Part shown: positions 25,219-33,988 of the stretch, piece after piece
Layout of the letters: every line of letters begins with the position of its first letter
Numbering within the stretch: position 1 is the first letter of the stretch
Assembly: GCF_004551525.1 (NCBI RefSeq)
Contig: NZ_SATR01000007.1
Span: 1 to 64,000 of the forward strand
From: Vibrio ouci
GTDB taxonomy: Bacteria; Pseudomonadota; Gammaproteobacteria; Enterobacterales; Vibrionaceae
Direction of reading: 5' to 3'
Length of the DNA stretch: 64,000 nt
Notes under the pieces: model-generated
Databases searched by the model: none
The model's input: only the letters and a program-made list of their open reading frames with translations
What the model was told of the DNA's origin: nothing
Made by a program: the position numbers and the translations under genes

Positions 25219-25935
25219 ATGACAATAAAAATTACGGCACAGCAACTCTCTATGCGTTTCAAACAACGCGTGCTGTTCCATATACCAACACTTTCTATCG
25301 GGCCAAATGATGCTATCTATCTAAAAGGCGATAACGGTGTCGGTAAAACAACCCTGCTTAAGATCCTCTCTGGGTTAATCAAACCCACTACAGGTAATGT
25401 AGTTGCACCAAACGACACTTGGCTACATCGTCTATTTCCGCGTACAGGCCGAAAAGACGTTATCTATCTGCATCAATCACCTTATTTGTTTGACGGTACG
25501 GTTTACGAGAACGTCGTTTATGGCATTCGCTATCAAAAAGAAGAAGCAAAAGATAAGCGAGCTCAAGTTATCACTGCCCTGCGCATGGTAGGCTTAGAAA
25601 CATTAGCGGATGAACATATTTCCGTTTTGTCTGGTGGTGAGAAGCAAAGAGTAGCAATGGCGCGCGCCTGGATTCTTAAGCCTTCGATTCTACTGATGGA
25701 TGAACCTAGCGCTTCACTCGATCAAGAGTCTATTGAACGTCTAGTGATTATGGCCCAAGATCTCATCGATCGAGGCTCTAGTCTGGTTATTACGAGTCAC
25801 CAGCAAAACGCATTAACCGATTTATGCCGTAAACAATGGTGGATAAAAGAGACAACTTTGATAGAGTCTCCACTGCTACAAGTAATTTCAGATAAAGAGT
25901 TAGATAAAACTTATGCTTCTTCCAAAGCAAACTAG
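25219..25935 (+). CDS. tupC: Tungstate ABC transporter ATPase TupC
   Basis: A 238-residue ABC ATPase with Walker [13 protein letters not shown], the Q-loop in YLHQSPYLF, signature [15 protein letters not shown], Walker [13 protein letters not shown] and the switch His in ITSHQQ. It energises tungstate import through TupB. Its 3' end overlaps mobA by 23 bp, coupling metal import with cofactor synthesis. Confidence 0.93.
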   Translation: MTIKITAQQLSMRFKQRVLFHIPTLSIGPNDAIYLKGDNGVGKTTLLKILSGLIKPTTGNVVAPNDTWLHRLFPRTGRKDVIYLHQSPYLFDGTVYENVVYGIRYQKEEAKDKRAQVITALRMVGLETLADEHISVLSGGEKQRVAMARAWILKPSILLMDEPSASLDQESIERLVIMAQDLIDRGSSLVITSHQQNALTDLCRKQWWIKETTLIESPLLQVISDKELDKTYASSKAN

Positions 25936-26497
25936 CTGGGTAATCTTAGCTGGTGGACAAGCAAGCCGAATGGGAGGCCAAGATAAAGGCCTCGTTCAAC
26001 TAAACGATAAGCCATTAATCGAGCATGTGATTGAACGCCTCTCATCTCAAACATCCCAAATCCTGATCAACGCCAATCGAAACCTTGATACCTACCAACA
26101 GTATGGTGAAGTGTTTTGTGATCAGTTTGAACAGTTCCCTGGCCCTATGGGTGGCATACATGCAGGGCTAGTTAATGCTAAAACCGACTGGGTTGGTTTC
26201 GTTCCTTGTGATAGCCCTCTTATCAGTAACGACATCGTGGAACGTTTTTGTCGTGAAGTGAATGATGAGAGCGAGATTTTGGTCGCTCATGACGGCGATC
26301 ACCAACAGCCTGTTTTCACCCTTTACCACAAATCCGTGCTAGATAGATTGACGGCATTCTTAGAGCGAGGCGATCGTAAGATCATTTTACTTTACAACGA
26401 ATGTAATACTAAATACGTCGATTTTAGCGACTCTCCTCAATGCTTTGTTAACTTAAACACGCCAGAAGAGTTGGCGCAATTTGGTACGATTAATTAA
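25913..26497 (+). CDS. mobA: Molybdenum cofactor guanylyltransferase MobA
   Basis: MobA joins GMP to molybdopterin to make the MGD form of the cofactor used by formate dehydrogenase. The 194-residue protein has the nucleotidyltransferase signature [28 protein letters not shown] at its N-terminus and the metal-binding PCDSPLI near residue 100. It overlaps tupC by 23 bp and its TAA stop overlaps the next ATG (TAATG). Confidence 0.95.
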   Translation: MLLPKQTSWVILAGGQASRMGGQDKGLVQLNDKPLIEHVIERLSSQTSQILINANRNLDTYQQYGEVFCDQFEQFPGPMGGIHAGLVNAKTDWVGFVPCDSPLISNDIVERFCREVNDESEILVAHDGDHQQPVFTLYHKSVLDRLTAFLERGDRKIILLYNECNTKYVDFSDSPQCFVNLNTPEELAQFGTIN

Positions 26498-28272
26498 TGA
26501 ATTTTCAATTGCCTATCCCAATTTTAGGTTTTGCCGCGTACTCAGGTACTGGGAAAACAACCCTATTAGAAGTTCTTCTGCCAAAACTGACTGAAGCGGG
26601 TTTGCGCATTGGTATGCTAAAGCATGCTCACCATAATTTTGATGTCGATAAAGAAGGCAAAGATAGCTACCGCTTAAGAAAAGCTGGGGCTTCACAAATG
26701 CTGATCTCATCACGTAACCGCTTTGCTCTGATGACAGAAACGCCAGAAGCGGAATCAGAATTTGAATACCTGCTAACAAGATTTGATACCGACAAGCTCG
26801 ACGTTATTCTTGTTGAAGGCTGTAAAAATATTGCGTTTCCAAAAATTGAACTTCATAGAGAAGTCGTAGGTAAACCTTGGCTCTACCCTAGCGACGACAA
26901 CATTATTGCTATTGCCGCAGATACCGAAGTAACAGATTCAGAGCTACCACAAATGAACATCAATGATCTGGATGCGATCAGTGCCTTCGTTGTGGATTAC
27001 GTAAATCGTCAAGCAAACCCTGTTGTGACAAAGTCTGAAGGTGCTTGCTGCGATACCTTATCTCCTGCATTTCTATCAGTAACGCAAGGTCAGGAAAAGA
27101 TCCTTTCGATGGTAAACCGCGTCGAAGGTACCGAGGCATGTGCGATGTTCGATGCGTCAGGTCGCGTGTTATCGGATGATGTCATCTCCCCAGTTAACGT
27201 CCCTCAATACACCAACTCTGCTATGGATGGGTATGCCATCCGCGGTGAAGATATCGGCCTTGCTGAATATCAAGTCGTGGGCGAAGTGATGGCAGGTTAC
27301 GCACACAATGCGCCTCTGCTTGCGGGTCAAGCGGTAAAAATCATGACGGGGGCACCTACTCCGGTTGGCGTTGATACCGTAATCATGCGTGAACAATCAT
27401 CACAACAAGGTGACATTGTCACGTTCAACGCCGAGATCAAAGTGGGACAAAATGTCCGTCAAGCAGGTGAAGACTTAGCAATAGGCGCAGCTGTATTCAG
27501 TCAGGGTCAGCGTCTCGCGTCACCAGAAATGGGCATGTTAGCGTCACTGGGTTTTGGAGAGTGCACGGTTTTCCGCAAACTAAAAGTCGCGGTATTTTCT
27601 ACTGGCGATGAAGTACAAGCTCCGGGCACCGAACAGAAAGAAAACTCTATCTATGATTCAAACCGCTTTACCATCATGGGGATGTTACAAGCGCTTGGCT
27701 GTGAGATTCTCGATTACGGCATTATCGAAGATAACGAAGATCTGATGATTCAGGCACTCGAAGAAGCCTCACAAAATGCAGATGTAGTGATGACTTCAGG
27801 CGGTGTTTCAGTCGGTGATGCGGATTACATTAAGTTAGCACTGGATAAGTTAGGTCAAATTGATTTCTGGCGCATCAACATGCGTCCGGGGCGCCCTCTT
27901 GCTTTCGGTCAAATCAACAATAAGCCTTTCTTTGGTCTACCGGGTAATCCGGTCGCTGTAATGGTTTCCTTCATCAACTTCGTCGAGCCAGCATTACGTA
28001 AAATGCAAGGTGAAGTCGATTGGCAGCCACTGAAAGTTAATGCAGTTGCGACAGAGAACCTACGCTCTCGCCAAGGGCGTACTGAATTCAGTCGTGGTGT
28101 ATACGAACTTGATTCGCGTGGCCAGCTAACCGTAAGGACCACAGGTAAACAAGGTTCAGGAATTCTTCGCTCTATGAGTGAAGCAAACTGCTTAATTGAA
28201 ATTTCTCCTTCTGTTGACACAGTTAAGGTAGGAGAAAGCGTGACAATTATCCCACTTCAAGGCAGAATCTAA
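26497..28272 (+). CDS. MobB-MoeA fusion protein, molybdenum cofactor biosynthesis
   Basis: A natural fusion of 591 residues. Residues 1 to about 170 are MobB, a GTP-binding adaptor with Walker A GFAAYSGTGKTTLLE and the LKHAHHNFDVDKEGKDSYRLRKAGA block. Residues about 185-591 are MoeA, which inserts molybdate or tungstate into adenylylated molybdopterin. MoeA motifs include NSAMDGYAI, KIMTGAPTPVGVDTVIMRE, STGDEV, IYDSNRF, TSGGVSVGDADY and NMRPGRPLAFGQ...FGLPGNPVAV. The fusion puts metal insertion and guanylylation support in one polypeptide, next to mobA and the metal importer. A terminator follows. Confidence 0.93.
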   Translation: MNFQLPIPILGFAAYSGTGKTTLLEVLLPKLTEAGLRIGMLKHAHHNFDVDKEGKDSYRLRKAGASQMLISSRNRFALMTETPEAESEFEYLLTRFDTDKLDVILVEGCKNIAFPKIELHREVVGKPWLYPSDDNIIAIAADTEVTDSELPQMNINDLDAISAFVVDYVNRQANPVVTKSEGACCDTLSPAFLSVTQGQEKILSMVNRVEGTEACAMFDASGRVLSDDVISPVNVPQYTNSAMDGYAIRGEDIGLAEYQVVGEVMAGYAHNAPLLAGQAVKIMTGAPTPVGVDTVIMREQSSQQGDIVTFNAEIKVGQNVRQAGEDLAIGAAVFSQGQRLASPEMGMLASLGFGECTVFRKLKVAVFSTGDEVQAPGTEQKENSIYDSNRFTIMGMLQALGCEILDYGIIEDNEDLMIQALEEASQNADVVMTSGGVSVGDADYIKLALDKLGQIDFWRINMRPGRPLAFGQINNKPFFGLPGNPVAVMVSFINFVEPALRKMQGEVDWQPLKVNAVATENLRSRQGRTEFSRGVYELDSRGQLTVRTTGKQGSGILRSMSEANCLIEISPSVDTVKVGESVTIIPLQGRI

Positions 28273-28284
28273 CCTTCAAAGTAT

Positions 28285-28310
28285 AAGGCCAGTTTACTGG
28301 CCTTTTGTTT
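28285..28310 (+). terminator. Rho-independent terminator of the tup-mob-moe operon
   Basis: Stem AAGGCCAG/CTGGCCTT with a TTTA loop, followed by a TTGTTTT tail, 12 bp past the stop codon. Confidence 0.85.
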
Positions 28311-28329
28311 TACTTACTTGGAATCACTT

Positions 28330-28596
28330 ATGGCTCGTACAATTCTTTATACCTACAAAAACGAAGATAAAACGCTTACGTTTTCTTACCAACAACACCG
28401 CAATATTCATGAAGCGGTGGCTGAAGCGGAAGGTATTGATATTTCAGAATATCTAAAGATGGAGCAGCAGATTGAAGCAATATCGGATACCAAATCGATG
28501 CGCAATTATCGCGACAATCACTTCAGAAAATTAGGATTCGGTAAGATCACCCTAGCTCAGAAAGAGAACTTGGGCGTCGGTAAAAAAAGCAAATAA
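28330..28596 (+). CDS. DUF2960 family protein
   Basis: An 88-residue basic cytoplasmic protein beginning MARTILYTYKNEDKTLTFSY, followed by an amphipathic central helix and a Lys-rich C-terminus. It resembles DUF2960, a family confined largely to Vibrio and Shewanella. I use ATG 28330; a TTG four codons upstream is in frame but less likely. It stands alone between two terminators. Function unknown. Confidence 0.82.
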   Translation: MARTILYTYKNEDKTLTFSYQQHRNIHEAVAEAEGIDISEYLKMEQQIEAISDTKSMRNYRDNHFRKLGFGKITLAQKENLGVGKKSK

Positions 28597-28602
28597 AATC
28601 AC

Positions 28603-28636
28603 ATGGGCCAGTATTATCAACTGGCCCATTTTGTTT
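28603..28636 (+). terminator. Rho-independent terminator of the DUF2960 gene
   Basis: Stem ATGGGCCAGT/ACTGGCCCAT with a 7-nt loop and TTTGTTTG tail, 6 bp past the stop. Confidence 0.88.
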
Positions 28637-28781
28637 GTTAGTAAACTGTAACGCTCATTTGTATTCATCATTTCATTATTGTTATCGCGATCAACGCATT
28701 CCCTATACCAAACTGGTATCCTATAAACAAAGAGTCATATTCTTTTCTAATAATAATTAATCAATAGGAATCTAGCTTTCG

Positions 28782-31277
28782 ATGGACGCCCTCATCAAGG
28801 AAGTTATCTTCGCTCACAATGAAGACGAGCTATACGCCCGCTGCCTTAAAGAAGTTTATTCACGTTACCAACCAACTCACTGCCTAATCGCCGAATACGA
28901 TTTACAAACTAAAATGGCGAATACCATTCACTACTTAGTTAACGGTGAAAAGGCGCAAAACATTTCCTACAGCTTAACTGGAAGCCCATGTGAACAAGTA
29001 CTGAATGATAAAGGTATCTGTGCATACCCTTCTCAAATTCAACAACGTTTTCCAGACGATGTCGCGTTGCAACACTTAAACGCGGAAAGTTATGTTGGAA
29101 TACCGCTGCAATCTACCGACGGAACCATTGTTGGCGTATTAGCGCTGCTATTTGACGATAACCTCACGGTGGATTCTCTCGATGAAGATTGGCTACTTAC
29201 GGTCGGTTTTTTAGTCGGAAAATCTATCCTTCAGCATCGGTTAACTCGGCAAAAGAACACCCTTCTACGCCAATTACAACGTTCAGAACAAATTACTCAG
29301 TCTTGTTCATGGCGTTGGGACGTAGACAAAGATAAGTTTAAATACTCTTCCAACTTAAATGTGATGTTTAACTTAGCTCTCGATAACAAGCTATCGTTTT
29401 ACGAGTTTTTCAATCACTACGTATTTAAGTCATGTGAGCAATACAACAAGCTTTTGACTACCGATTGCGTGCATGACCAAGTGACAACAACGATCATTCA
29501 TAGTGAAGAATCCAAGTCTAATCTTGATTTGGAGATCACCTACAGCAAGCATTTTCACCCCAATGGTGCATTAAGCCGAATAGAAGGGAACATTCGAAAT
29601 ATTTCGGATATCTCCGAGCTTGTAAATGATCATCTCATCGCTCAGCGAGTCATTGAGCTATCCAGTAGTGGCGTGATCCTGACTGACGCGAACAATCTCA
29701 TCTTAAACATGAACTCGAAAGCTGAAGAGATTACTGGCTACACTCTGAAGGAGATGTATAACCAGCCTCCATCGACTTTCAGCTCTGACATTCATGACCG
29801 CAAATTCTACAAGACAATGTGGCAGTCAATAGAATCAAGTGATCGTTGGTCTGGTGAAGTGTGGAATAAAACCAAATCAGGCGCGATTTACCCCGAGCAG
29901 CTCTCTATTCACGTGGTTAGAGGACGCAAAGGCGACATTCAAAATTACATCGCCATTTTTGATGACCTAAGTTACAAAAAGTCGATTGAAAACGAGCTAC
30001 TCAAGTACAGGAACAAGCAAGACTTCACTGGCTTGATGACACGTACCAAGTTTATTCAGATGCTCGAAGACCACCCTGATCTTGTGGTGCTATTGGTCGA
30101 CATTAGTCGCTTCTCTGAGATAAATAACCTCTACGGTGAAGAGTTTGGTAATAAGGTGCTTAGCTATGTAGGTCAGGTTCTTTACACCAATTACAATGCA
30201 GAAAAAGTGAATATCTGTCGCTATGGCGCGGATCAGTTTGCTCTCGCGTGGAATTTAGCAAACGTTTCCGATATAGATCAGCTTATCTCAACTATCCGTG
30301 CAACGGTCGAAGAAGAGTTTTCTATAGATGGGAAGAGCATGAGTTTGGCCGTTAATATGGGCTATTCCATTCCGATTGAGTCCACCAGCGATACGCACCC
30401 TTTGACGAAAGCGTATTACGCGCTTGAAGAAGCTAAATCCCAACTGACGCCTGGTACAGTTAGATATTCAGACTACTTAGAGCAATGCGTTGAGCGCAAA
30501 CATCAGCTCGGCGTCATGCTCAAACAAGCGTTAGATGAAGAGCGCTTGCATGTTGAATATCAACCTATCTATGACTTAAAAACTCGAACTATTGTTAAGT
30601 TTGAGGCTCTTGCTCGCTGGAGCGAAGGCAATCAAAACATCTCTCCATTTGAGTTTATTCCAATTGCAGAAGAGCTCGGCTATATTTCTCAATTAGGTAA
30701 CTTGATCCTTAAGAAAGTGTGTCAGGATATACTGTCGATGAGAGCATTAGGGTTTGAGTCGATAGCGATATCAGTCAACCGCTCAATTGAAGAGCTACTC
30801 AATGAGAATATCGATAACTGCTCTATCCTGAACCAGTTAGACCAATCAGGCTTAACGACCCAAGATGTCATTATCGAAATCACTGAATCGATCCCGCTTG
30901 AAGATAAGCCCCAAGTACAGGAGTTATTGGCGAGTTTAAGAAAGCGTGGGCTTAAATTAGCGCTAGATGACTTCGGTACTGGCTTTGCGTCATTTTCTAA
31001 CTTGATGAAGAATACTGTCGACCTATTAAAAATTGATCGATCGTTTATTCGTGATATTGAAAGCGATAAGAACAACGCCGTACTCGTAGAGTCAGTCAAT
31101 ATGCTGGCGAGTCAGTTGGGGCTAGATGTGATTGCTGAAGGCGTTGAAACTAAACAGCAATTAGAACTGCTAGAGTCGATGGGGTGCCGTTACATCCAGG
31201 GTTACTACATTAGTAAACCCGTTCCTTTCGATAAAGCAATGACGTTGTTAGAAAAATACAGCGAGCACAGTTGCTAA
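28782..31277 (+). CDS. GAF-PAS-GGDEF-EAL protein, probable c-di-GMP phosphodiesterase
   Basis: An 831-residue cytoplasmic protein with an N-terminal GAF-like domain (about residues 1-160), a middle PAS-like region, and a PAS domain near 290-390 (VILTDANNLILNMNSKAEEITGYT). A GGDEF domain with degenerate active site (RYGADQF, about residue 482) and an EAL domain (about 575-825) follow. The EAL residues are all present: FEALARW, a substrate-contacting Asn, the ITES Glu, DDFGTG, LLKIDRSFI with its Lys, EGVET and QGYYISKP. It should therefore break down c-di-GMP, with the GGDEF domain perhaps acting as a GTP sensor. No membrane segment is seen. c-di-GMP control fits a genome carrying the syp biofilm locus, but no direct link is shown. 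Confidence 0.92.
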   Translation: MDALIKEVIFAHNEDELYARCLKEVYSRYQPTHCLIAEYDLQTKMANTIHYLVNGEKAQNISYSLTGSPCEQVLNDKGICAYPSQIQQRFPDDVALQHLNAESYVGIPLQSTDGTIVGVLALLFDDNLTVDSLDEDWLLTVGFLVGKSILQHRLTRQKNTLLRQLQRSEQITQSCSWRWDVDKDKFKYSSNLNVMFNLALDNKLSFYEFFNHYVFKSCEQYNKLLTTDCVHDQVTTTIIHSEESKSNLDLEITYSKHFHPNGALSRIEGNIRNISDISELVNDHLIAQRVIELSSSGVILTDANNLILNMNSKAEEITGYTLKEMYNQPPSTFSSDIHDRKFYKTMWQSIESSDRWSGEVWNKTKSGAIYPEQLSIHVVRGRKGDIQNYIAIFDDLSYKKSIENELLKYRNKQDFTGLMTRTKFIQMLEDHPDLVVLLVDISRFSEINNLYGEEFGNKVLSYVGQVLYTNYNAEKVNICRYGADQFALAWNLANVSDIDQLISTIRATVEEEFSIDGKSMSLAVNMGYSIPIESTSDTHPLTKAYYALEEAKSQLTPGTVRYSDYLEQCVERKHQLGVMLKQALDEERLHVEYQPIYDLKTRTIVKFEALARWSEGNQNISPFEFIPIAEELGYISQLGNLILKKVCQDILSMRALGFESIAISVNRSIEELLNENIDNCSILNQLDQSGLTTQDVIIEITESIPLEDKPQVQELLASLRKRGLKLALDDFGTGFASFSNLMKNTVDLLKIDRSFIRDIESDKNNAVLVESVNMLASQLGLDVIAEGVETKQQLELLESMGCRYIQGYYISKPVPFDKAMTLLEKYSEHSC

Positions 31278-31296
31278 CCACTCGTTATTAACTACA

Positions 31297-31331
31297 AAAA
31301 AGAGCTTGCCGTAGCAAGCTCTTTTTTATTT
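31297..31331. terminator. Bidirectional terminator between the GGDEF-EAL gene and nagK
   Basis: AAGAGCTTGC/GCAAGCTCTT stem flanked by an A-run and a T-run, between converging genes. Confidence 0.9.
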
Positions 31332-31334
31332 CAA

Positions 31335-32243
31335 TTACTTGATATTCAAGAATGCCGCGCCGCGAACACCACCTGAATCACCGTGTTTCGCTTTCACGAT
31401 CTTAGGACATTTAGCGACTGACAATAGGTACTTAGGTACACGTTTTGGCATTTCTTCGTAGATAAGTTCGAAGTTAGATAAGCCACCGCCAAGTGCAACT
31501 ACATGTGGGTCGTTAGCAGTAAAGATATTAGCAAAGCAAATCGCCAACAGCTCCATGAAACGCTCAACGTGTTCTACTGCTTGCGCTTCACCCTCTTTGT
31601 ACGCGTTGATGATCTCAATCGCTTTCTTCTCTTCACCGAAGTAGTGCGAGTAGATTAGCTCGAAGCCACGGCCAGAAAGATAGCTGTCTAGACAACCTTT
31701 TTTGCCACAGCCACAACCAAGTAGAGGTGCGTTCTCACCTAAGTGGAACCAAGCATCCAAAGGTAAACGAGTGTGGCCAATCTCACCTGCAACGTGGTTA
31801 CGACCCGAGAAAACCGCACCATCGTAAATCAAACCACCGCCAAAACCAGTGCCTAGAATAAGGCCCATAACGGATGGCTGATCTTTTAGCTCGTCATCCC
31901 ACGCTTCAGATAGAGCAAAACAGTTCGCATCGTTTTCAATTTTAACACTGCGACCAATTTTCGCTTCAAGGTCTGCACGTAACGGCTTGCCTTTTGCTGC
32001 CGGAACATTAACCGTCAGAACTGTACCATCATCGGCATCTTCCATACCTGGTAGACCTAAGCCAATTTTACCTTCGCAGCCAAACTCTTGGTCATATTTA
32101 TTAACTAACCCAGCGATGGTTTCCACTAATTGCTCATAGTCTTCGGTTGGTGTTGGAGTACGCTCAGTTGCGACTCTTTCCAACTTATCGTTAAACGCAC
32201 CAAATTCAATCTTAGTGCCACCAACGTCAAAGCCGTAGTACAT
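31335..32243 (-). CDS. nagK: N-acetylglucosamine kinase NagK (ROK family)
   Basis: Cytoplasmic kinase phosphorylating free N-acetylglucosamine at O-6, feeding amino sugars from chitin and cell-wall recycling into glycolysis. The 302-residue protein has the ATP site [11 protein letters not shown] at the N-terminus, the sugar-binding ENDANCFAL and the zinc motif [17 protein letters not shown]. It is close to E. coli NagK in length and content. I start at ATG 32243, which GGGAGAG precedes; an upstream ATG adds six residues without an equally good site. Confidence 0.93.
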   Translation of the reverse strand: MYYGFDVGGTKIEFGAFNDKLERVATERTPTPTEDYEQLVETIAGLVNKYDQEFGCEGKIGLGLPGMEDADDGTVLTVNVPAAKGKPLRADLEAKIGRSVKIENDANCFALSEAWDDELKDQPSVMGLILGTGFGGGLIYDGAVFSGRNHVAGEIGHTRLPLDAWFHLGENAPLLGCGCGKKGCLDSYLSGRGFELIYSHYFGEEKKAIEIINAYKEGEAQAVEHVERFMELLAICFANIFTANDPHVVALGGGLSNFELIYEEMPKRVPKYLLSVAKCPKIVKAKHGDSGGVRGAAFLNIK

Positions 32244-32384
32244 TTCATCTCTCCCAGACAATATTCATAAAATTACTAATTTTGCCATTATCCATATTGC
32301 TACGCCTACAAACTGTGATTTAGAACCGGTTTAACTGTGAGACAGAGTTAAGTGAACACTCTCTATCCAACCAAAGCGCAAATA

Positions 32385-33125
32385 TTAGAGTGATTTCTCG
32401 TTTCCGAACTGCGCTAAGAATTGTTTCAGAGCTGGTCTAGATTCATCAGGCTTGTTACGCGTTTTGCTATTCATGTACGACTCTCTAAAAACGTTAAACC
32501 AACTCGATAGAGTCTCAGAGACCTTTAACTGCCCGAGTTCTTTAAACACTAAGATCGCTACTTCTGCTGTCGCGAGGTGCTGTTCATTCTCAGAGCGCCT
32601 CATCATATATTGAGAAACTTCTGTAGGGCTGATTGATAGCACCGGTAATGAATCTAAATAAGGCGATTTTTTGAAAATACGTCTTGCTTCACGCCAACTG
32701 CCATCAAGGAAAATAAGTAGCGGCTTTTTCGCTGACTCTAGCGGCTTTGTTTCACTAAACAGTAACCTACTCTTGTCTTCAACATATTCGTCAGGGAAGA
32801 CAACGATCGGTTGATAGTCAGGATTCTCTAGTAGATCCAACATTGCCTGCTCAGGTTCTGTACGACTCCATTGAAATGCGTAGCCTTCTTTAACCGTGTC
32901 GAGAATCAATCGACCTGTATTACTAGGCTTAAACACTTCATTTTCCGACATCAGCAACATCACAGCTAAATCACTCTCAATGTCTGGCTGATACTGACAA
33001 AGGCAGTCTTTTTGTGAGACTTGGCAGTACTGACAACGAGAGACTTTGCTCCCGCGTGCGTTGAATGGTTTAGTTGAACGCTCTAGGCGTTGTTGATACA
33101 AGTGATGAAAGGCGTGGATTCTCAT
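32385..33125 (-). CDS. DTW-domain tRNA-uridine aminocarboxypropyltransferase
   Basis: A 246-residue protein of the DTW/TapT family, which uses S-adenosylmethionine to add an aminocarboxypropyl group to a uridine of tRNA (acp3U). Visible features are the N-terminal cysteine cluster (CQYCQVSQKDCLCQY, residues about 31-45), MSENEVFKPSNTGRLI, and the family motif in the form DGSWREARRIFKKSPYL, where the usual D-T-W is D-G-S-W. SPTEVSQYMMRRSENEQHLATAE completes the pattern. This is the more divergent of the DTW types found in Vibrio, so the exact tRNA target is uncertain. Confidence 0.85.
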   Translation of the reverse strand: MRIHAFHHLYQQRLERSTKPFNARGSKVSRCQYCQVSQKDCLCQYQPDIESDLAVMLLMSENEVFKPSNTGRLILDTVKEGYAFQWSRTEPEQAMLDLLENPDYQPIVVFPDEYVEDKSRLLFSETKPLESAKKPLLIFLDGSWREARRIFKKSPYLDSLPVLSISPTEVSQYMMRRSENEQHLATAEVAILVFKELGQLKVSETLSSWFNVFRESYMNSKTRNKPDESRPALKQFLAQFGNEKSL

Positions 33126-33196
33126 GGCGTATCGTAGATAATAAACAGGGGCAGCAAGTGTACCCTCCCATTTTTCAGTTGCAAGGATTAGTGAGA

Positions 33197-33988
33197 ATGC
33201 AGAACCCAGAATTGATTCGTTTAAGCTTTTTTATCGGTGTGCTTTGCTTATGCGCTGTCTGGGAGTGGGCTGTGCCAAGAAAAACTCTTACTCAAAGTAA
33301 GCTCTACCGATGGATGAATAACCTTGGATTAGTTGCATTTAATTCAGTCTGTTTAACGTTACTGATGCCTATCCTCGCTTATGAGTCTGCGGTTTATGCC
33401 CAGCAACAGCAACTTGGGCTATTTAACACTATCGAGTTCGCCCCTTACGCAGCGGTCATCGCCTTTTCTGTCTTGCTGATGGATTTCACTATTTACCTTC
33501 AACATAGGGTATTTCATCGAGTTCCATTGCTGTGGCGCTTGCACCGCATGCACCATGCCGATCAAGATATTGATGTCACTACTGGGAGCCGTTTCCATCC
33601 CATCGAAATTATACTGTCAATGTGGATTAAAATTGCTTTGGTCCTTGTGTTGGGTGTTCCTCCGCTTGCGGTAATCATCTTCGAAATCGTGCTAAACGCC
33701 AGCGCTATGTTCAACCACAGTAATGCTTACCTGCCACTAAAGCTCGACAGGATATTAAGAAAAGTCGTTGTTACGCCAGATATGCACCGTGTCCACCACT
33801 CAGTGGTCGCCAAAGAAACGCATTCGAACTTTGGTTTCTTTTTATCAGTGTGGGACAGATGGTTTGGTACTTATCGCGCTCAGCCTATAGCCGGGCACGA
33901 TAAGGTATTGATTGGAATACCGCTATTCCAACGTAGTCAGGAACAGCGGATAGACAAAATGCTGACTCAACCATTTCGCAATGATTAG
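33197..33988 (+). CDS. Sterol desaturase / fatty acid hydroxylase family membrane protein
   Basis: A 263-residue integral membrane protein with a di-iron hydroxylase histidine set: [14 protein letters not shown] and MHRVHHS, the H-x3-H / H-x2-HH arrangement of the fatty acid hydroxylase superfamily. Four or so membrane helices surround these. The substrate (lipid, carotenoid or ether lipid) cannot be told. I choose ATG 33197; a GTG two codons earlier is also possible. It is divergent from the DTW gene, with start codons about 70 bp apart. Confidence 0.88.
   Translation: MQNPELIRLSFFIGVLCLCAVWEWAVPRKTLTQSKLYRWMNNLGLVAFNSVCLTLLMPILAYESAVYAQQQQLGLFNTIEFAPYAAVIAFSVLLMDFTIYLQHRVFHRVPLLWRLHRMHHADQDIDVTTGSRFHPIEIILSMWIKIALVLVLGVPPLAVIIFEIVLNASAMFNHSNAYLPLKLDRILRKVVVTPDMHRVHHSVVAKETHSNFGFFLSVWDRWFGTYRAQPIAGHDKVLIGIPLFQRSQEQRIDKMLTQPFRND

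Noticed and set aside
28282-28330. Longer N-terminus for the DUF2960 protein from TTG 28318
   Set aside because: The conserved start MARTILYTY fits ATG 28330; the TTG adds four unsupported residues.
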